From the NCBI GenBank assembly GCA_025980325.1, contig JAICXQ010000011.1:1-55728 (forward strand): a stretch of DNA of 55,728 nucleotides, written 5' to 3'. The translations under genes were made by a program, and so were the position numbers. Positions 52,237-55,728 of this stretch are shown here, piece after piece (the first letter of the stretch is position 1; every line of letters starts with the position of its first letter). Source of the DNA: Frankiales bacterium (lineage in GTDB: Bacteria; Actinomycetota; Actinomycetes; JAFAQI01). The notes beneath the pieces are model-generated. The model was not told the DNA's origin. It did no database searches and was given only the letters and a program-made list of their open reading frames with translations.

Positions 52237-52620
52237 ATGCCGGTGTACCGACTCCGCGAGGCCGCCGCGCTGCTCGGCGTGAGTGACGACACGATCCGGC
52301 GGTGGGCCGACGCCGGCCGGCTGCCGACGAGCACCGACGACGCGGGCCGGCGGGTGGTCGACGGGGCCGACCTCGCCGCGTTCGCGGTCTCGCTCGCCGA
52401 TCAACCTCAACCGAGCGCGTCGTCGATGCGCAACCGCTTCCCCGGCATCGTCACCCGGGTCGTGCGCGGTGACGTCGCCGCGCAGGTCGAGGTGCAGTCC
52501 GGGCCGCACCGGTTCGTGTCGCTGCTCACCGCCGAAGCCGTCGACGAGCTCGACCTCAAACCCGGCGACCGCGCGGTCGCGACGGTCAAGGCCACGAACG
52601 TCGCGGTGGACCTCGGATGA
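52237..52620 (+). CDS. MerR/excisionase-type HTH fused to a TOBE molybdate-binding domain
   Basis: 127 residues. The first 50 residues are an excisionase/MerR-like helix-turn-helix (YRLREAAALLGVSDDTIRRW, ADAGRLPTS). After a Pro/Ser linker, a TOBE domain follows (NRFPGIVTRVVRGDVAAQVE, SLLTAEAVDELDLKPGDRAV, TVKATNVAVD), a mop-type molybdate-binding fold. It likely senses molybdate or tungstate and controls the transporter, as a short ModE substitute. The stop overlaps modA (ATGA). Confidence 0.88.
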   Translation: MPVYRLREAAALLGVSDDTIRRWADAGRLPTSTDDAGRRVVDGADLAAFAVSLADQPQPSASSMRNRFPGIVTRVVRGDVAAQVEVQSGPHRFVSLLTAEAVDELDLKPGDRAVATVKATNVAVDLG

Positions 52621-53354
52621 GGCGCACACTCGCGATCGCGCTCGTCGGCGTACTCGCCGCGGCATGCAGCAGCGGGTCGAGAAGGCCGGGCGAGGCGAAC
52701 GCGAAGCCGCACACGATCACCGTGTTCGCCGCCGCCTCACTCGCCAATGCGTTCACCGATGAGGCGTCGGCGTACGAGAAGCAGACCCGCGTGCACGTAC
52801 GGTTCTCGTTCGCCGGTTCGCAGGATCTCGTCGCCCAACTCAACGAAGGCGCACCCGCCGACGCGGTCGCGACCGCCGACACGGCGACGCTCGGCAAACT
52901 GACGATCAGACTGGCCGGAACGCCGGCGGTGTTCGCCCGCAACCGGCTCGTGATCGTCACCGCAAAGGGCAATCCGAAACACATCACCGGTGCCGCAGAC
53001 CTGTCCCGCCGCGGTCTCGTCGTCGTCCTCGCCGCACCGTCGGTGCCGGCCGGGAGGTACGCGACCGCGGCCCTGCAAGCCGCGCATGTCACCGTGCACC
53101 CGAAGTCGCTGGAGGACAACGTCCGCGGCGTGCTCACCAAGGTCGGGCTCGGCGAGGCGGACGCCGGCATCGTCTACGTCACCGACGCCGACTCCGCCGG
53201 TACGAAGGTCGCCACGATCGCGCTGCCGACCTCACCGATCGCCACTTACCCCGCTGTCGCCGTCGACGCGATCGGCCAAAGCTTCGTCGACTTCCTGACG
53301 TCCTCGACCGGGCAGGCGATCCTGGCTCGGTACGGATTCCTGCGGCCGGAATGA
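52617..53354 (+). CDS. modA: Molybdate ABC transporter substrate-binding lipoprotein
   Basis: 245 residues. The signal ends in lipobox LAAACSS, so the mature protein is lipid-anchored. TITVFAAASLANAFTDEASA, FSFAGSQDLVAQLNEGAPAD and LEDNVRGVLTKVGLGEADAG are ModA motifs; YVTDADSAGTKVATIALP is typical. It binds molybdate or tungstate outside the membrane. Overlaps of 4 bases with the genes on both sides show one operon. Confidence 0.93.
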   Translation: MRRTLAIALVGVLAAACSSGSRRPGEANAKPHTITVFAAASLANAFTDEASAYEKQTRVHVRFSFAGSQDLVAQLNEGAPADAVATADTATLGKLTIRLAGTPAVFARNRLVIVTAKGNPKHITGAADLSRRGLVVVLAAPSVPAGRYATAALQAAHVTVHPKSLEDNVRGVLTKVGLGEADAGIVYVTDADSAGTKVATIALPTSPIATYPAVAVDAIGQSFVDFLTSSTGQAILARYGFLRPE

Positions 53355-54112
53355 AGCCGGCCCGACCGCCACTGTCGCTGGCAACCGCCGCCGTCGCCGG
53401 TGCGGTCTTCCTGTTGCTGCCGTTGATATCTCTGCTCGACCGGACCCCGTGGCAATCGCTGCCGCGACTGCTGACGAGTACGTCGGCACTGACCGCGTTG
53501 CGGTTGTCGATCGAGTGCTCGCTCGGCGCGCTTGCGCTGTCGCTCGCGGTCGGCGTCCCACTCGCCTGGCTGCTCGCGCGGGTCGACTTCCGCGGCAAGT
53601 CGCTGCTGCGCGCCGCCGTCACGTTGCCGCTCGTGCTGCCGCCCGTCGTCGGCGGCGTCGCGTTGTTGCTGGCGTTCGGCCGGCACGGCGTCGTCCCGCT
53701 GTCGCTGTCGTTCACGACCTGGGGCGCGATCCTCGCCGAGGCATTCGTCGCACTACCGTTCCTGGTCCTCGCCGTCGAAGGTGCGCTGCTCGCGGTCGAC
53801 GAGCGGTACGACGACGTGGCCGCGACGCTCGGCAGCAGCACGACGCGTACGTTCTTCCGGGTGACGATGCCGCTCGTCCTGCCTGCGCTCGCCGCCGGCT
53901 CGGCGCTGGCATGGGCGCGCGCGCTCGGCGAGTTCGGCGCGACGATCACGTTCGCCGGCAACCTGCCCGGCAGCACCCAGACGCTCCCGCTCGACGTCTA
54001 CCTCACGTTGCAGAACGACCCCGAGGCTGCGATCGCGTTGTCGACGTTGCTTCTCGCGTTGTCGTTGCTGGTGCTCGTCGCGATGCGATCCCGGTGGAGA
54101 CTCACCAGGTGA
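53351..54112 (+). CDS. modB: Molybdate ABC transporter permease
   Basis: 253 residues, five to six helices. The EAA loop contact motif is visible near RALGEFGATITFAGNLPGST, and ALRLSIECSLGALALSLAVG and RAAVTLPLVLPPVVGGVALL are family segments. It forms the membrane channel for molybdate with ModC. It overlaps modA and modC by 4 bases each. Confidence 0.93.
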   Translation: MKPARPPLSLATAAVAGAVFLLLPLISLLDRTPWQSLPRLLTSTSALTALRLSIECSLGALALSLAVGVPLAWLLARVDFRGKSLLRAAVTLPLVLPPVVGGVALLLAFGRHGVVPLSLSFTTWGAILAEAFVALPFLVLAVEGALLAVDERYDDVAATLGSSTTRTFFRVTMPLVLPALAAGSALAWARALGEFGATITFAGNLPGSTQTLPLDVYLTLQNDPEAAIALSTLLLALSLLVLVAMRSRWRLTR

Positions 54113-55128
54113 ACGTCGACCTGAAGGCGAACGTGGGCACGTTCACCGTCGCGGCCAACGGCGCGTGGGACGCCGGTGATGTCGTCGCCGTGGTCGGCCC
54201 GAACGGCGCCGGCAAGTCGACGTTCCTGCGGGTGATCGCGGGACTCAGCCCGGCTACGGGATCGTTGCAAATCAACGGGATCGACGTGCTCGACCGATCA
54301 CCGGCACGGCGCAGCGTCGGCTGGGTGCCGCAGGATGGCGCGCTGTTCCCGCACCTCACCGCGCTCGACAACGTCGCGTTCGGGCTGCGCGGCCGCAGCG
54401 GGCGACCGGCGGCGCGGCGTTGGCTGGAACGGTTGGGCATCGGCGAGCTCGCCGGCCGCCGGCCCGCGCAGCTGTCCGGCGGCCAAGCGCAGAAGGTCGC
54501 GCTCGCCCGTGCGCTCGCCCGCGAGCCCGCCGTCCTGCTGCTCGACGAGCCGCTGGCCGCGCTCGACATCGAGGCGCGCGTCGACGTACGGCGAAGCCTG
54601 CGCGAGCACCTCGGCGACTTCGACGGCGTCACGATGCTGGTGACGCACGACCCGGTCGACGTCATGACCCTCGCCGCGAAGGTGCTCGCGCTCGACGACG
54701 GCGCCGTCGTCCAGGACGCAACGGTGAGCCAGGTCATGACGTCGCCGCGCACACCGTGGCTGGCCGCGCTGATGGGCGGCAACGGGTTCTACGCGCACAC
54801 GGACGCCGGCGCGCTCGCACTCGACGACGGTGGTGTCCTCGTCGCCGCGGAGGTGCCGGCGGGCGACGGCGTCGAGGTGCTCGCCGTCGTACCGGCGCAC
54901 GCGGTCACGGTTCACCGCAGCCATCCGGAAGGCAGCGCCCGCAACGTCTGGCCGGCGACGATCCGCGACCTCGCGATCGTCGGCGGCCGGGTCCGGGTCA
55001 CCCTCGACGGCACGCCCGCCGTACTCGCCGAGGTGACGACCGCCTCGGCCGCCGAGCTCGCGCTGCAGGAAGGCGTCGACGTATGGGCGAGCGTCAAGGC
55101 GACCGAGGTCACCGTCGTCGTGCTGTGA
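54109..55128 (+). CDS. modC: Molybdate ABC transporter ATPase with TOBE domain
   Basis: 339 residues from GTG 54109. Walker [11 protein letters not shown] (about 29-38), Q loop [13 protein letters not shown], signature [20 protein letters not shown], Walker [13 protein letters not shown] and the His switch [10 protein letters not shown]. The C-terminal TOBE domain (about 270-339; [20 protein letters not shown]) can bind molybdate and adjust transport. The GTG overlaps the modB stop. It completes a four-gene operon starting at the HTH-TOBE gene. Confidence 0.93.
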   Translation: MNVDLKANVGTFTVAANGAWDAGDVVAVVGPNGAGKSTFLRVIAGLSPATGSLQINGIDVLDRSPARRSVGWVPQDGALFPHLTALDNVAFGLRGRSGRPAARRWLERLGIGELAGRRPAQLSGGQAQKVALARALAREPAVLLLDEPLAALDIEARVDVRRSLREHLGDFDGVTMLVTHDPVDVMTLAAKVLALDDGAVVQDATVSQVMTSPRTPWLAALMGGNGFYAHTDAGALALDDGGVLVAAEVPAGDGVEVLAVVPAHAVTVHRSHPEGSARNVWPATIRDLAIVGGRVRVTLDGTPAVLAEVTTASAAELALQEGVDVWASVKATEVTVVVL

Positions 55129-55142
55129 CCGGGCCGCGCCGC

Positions 55143-55148
55143 TACTAT
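55143..55148 (+). promoter_or_regulatory. Leaderless -10 box for glpX
   Basis: TACTAT ends 6 bases before ATG 55155, 14 bases after the modC stop; it separates glpX from the mod operon. Confidence 0.65.
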
Positions 55149-55154
55149 CCGGGC

Positions 55155-55728
55155 ATGGCTGACGCGACCGTCCCCGGAACGTTGCGCGTCGGCGCCGAGC
55201 AGCCCGACCGCAACCTCGCCCTCGAGCTCGTCCGGGTCACCGAGGCGGCCGCGATGGCCGCCGGCCGCTGGGTCGGGCGCGGTGATAAGAACGGCGCGGA
55301 TCAAGCCGCCGTCAATGCCATGCGCCAGCTCGTCTCGACCGTGTCGATGAAGGGCGTCGTCGTCATCGGTGAAGGCGAGAAGGACGAAGCGCCGATGCTC
55401 TACAACGGCGAAGAGGTCGGCAACGGCGACGGCCCGGACTGCGACGTCGCGGTCGACCCGGTCGACGGTACGACGCTGACCGCGAAAGGCATGAACAACG
55501 CGATCTCGGTGATGGCCGTGGCCGACCGCGGCTCGATGTACGACCCGTCGGCCGTGTTCTACATGGACAAGCTGGTCACCGGCGTCGACGCCGCGGACTA
55601 CGTCGACATCGAGGCGCCGGTCGAGCACAACATCCAGGCGGTCGCGAAGGCGAAGCACTGCTCGGCCGAAGACGTGACGGTCGTCGTCCTCGACCGGCCG
55701 CGGCACGACGACCTGGTGCAGCAGATCC
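55155..55728 (+). CDS. glpX: Class II fructose-1,6-bisphosphatase (3' end beyond window)
   Basis: The first 191 residues are present. [40 protein letters not shown] and [20 protein letters not shown] are GlpX metal- and substrate-binding motifs. It dephosphorylates fructose-1,6-bisphosphate in gluconeogenesis; in mycobacteria it is the main such enzyme. In M. tuberculosis glpX (Rv1099c) lies beside the DUF4245 gene; here the aminotransferase, alkA-ogt, TetR and mod genes lie between them. Confidence 0.95.
   Translation, partial: MADATVPGTLRVGAEQPDRNLALELVRVTEAAAMAAGRWVGRGDKNGADQAAVNAMRQLVSTVSMKGVVVIGEGEKDEAPMLYNGEEVGNGDGPDCDVAVDPVDGTTLTAKGMNNAISVMAVADRGSMYDPSAVFYMDKLVTGVDAADYVDIEAPVEHNIQAVAKAKHCSAEDVTVVVLDRPRHDDLVQQI

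Overview
The window is about 55.7 kb of dense, very GC-rich DNA from an actinobacterium. The evidence is the mycothiol gene mshB, the actinobacterial types of dapD, dapE and dapC (dapC next to a 7Fe ferredoxin), a DivIVA-domain/Tag/FolP2/LOG block, an xseA-xseB-ispH-ychF block, and many genes whose start codon lies 6-7 bases after a TANNNT -10 box (leaderless mRNAs). From memory, several blocks match Mycobacterium tuberculosis gene order (Rv1201c-Rv1210, Rv1177-Rv1178, Rv1099c-Rv1112, Rv1316c-Rv1317c). A chemosensory cluster and the GC level point to a non-mycobacterial lineage, perhaps Frankiales- or Sporichthya-like; the genus cannot be fixed from sequence alone. I recognise 62 protein genes. 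I see no tRNA, rRNA, CRISPR array or insertion sequence, and no gene-free stretch longer than about 275 bases.

Layout. 1-3.2 kb: the N-terminal part of a secreted lectin/fibronectin-III protein, then a PaaX-type regulator with a PaaG-like crotonase. 3.2-8.5 kb: tag, a DivIVA-domain membrane protein, folP2, two LOG-family genes, dapE and dapD; dapE and dapD are divergent and their -10 boxes overlap. 8.5-15.5 kb: an AbiEi-DUF559 fusion gene flanked by related hairpins, two acetyltransferases, DUF3467, dapC, ferredoxin, rarD, a cysteinyl-tRNA synthetase and an LPXTG protein. 15.6-23.3 kb: a flavin reductase, then a chemosensory operon (CheW, two multi-pass methyl-accepting proteins, a CheA-receiver hybrid and a receiver-GAF protein) without CheR or CheB. 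23.3-29.3 kb: small membrane proteins, a DUF421 trio, a divergent FtsH-like protease, mshB and a Nudix hydrolase. 29.3-37.3 kb: an envelope-glycan cluster (acyltransferase, GT87-like and GT39-like membrane glycosyltransferases, PAP2 phosphatase, a UDP-galactopyranose-mutase-like flavoprotein and a large membrane protein).

37.3-55.7 kb: a pterin dehydratase, ychF and small genes, then a lower-GC three-gene restriction-modification island (a PD-ExK endonuclease candidate followed by two different D12-class adenine methyltransferases) lying between ychF and rmuC/ispH. After that come a lipid-droplet-protein homologue, xseA-xseB, DUF4245, a class V aminotransferase, an Ada-AlkA fusion with ogt, a TetR regulator, a HTH-TOBE protein with modABC, and the start of glpX.

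Working together: dapC, dapD and dapE cover three steps of the succinylase lysine/meso-diaminopimelate route in two nearby loci. tag, alkA and ogt handle DNA alkylation damage. xseA/xseB and rmuC act in DNA processing. The most unusual items are the restriction island, the CheR/CheB-less chemosensory operon, the divergent dapE/dapD leaderless promoter, a small family of hairpins with a shared left arm, and the FtsH-like protein with an altered Walker B motif and two insertions.
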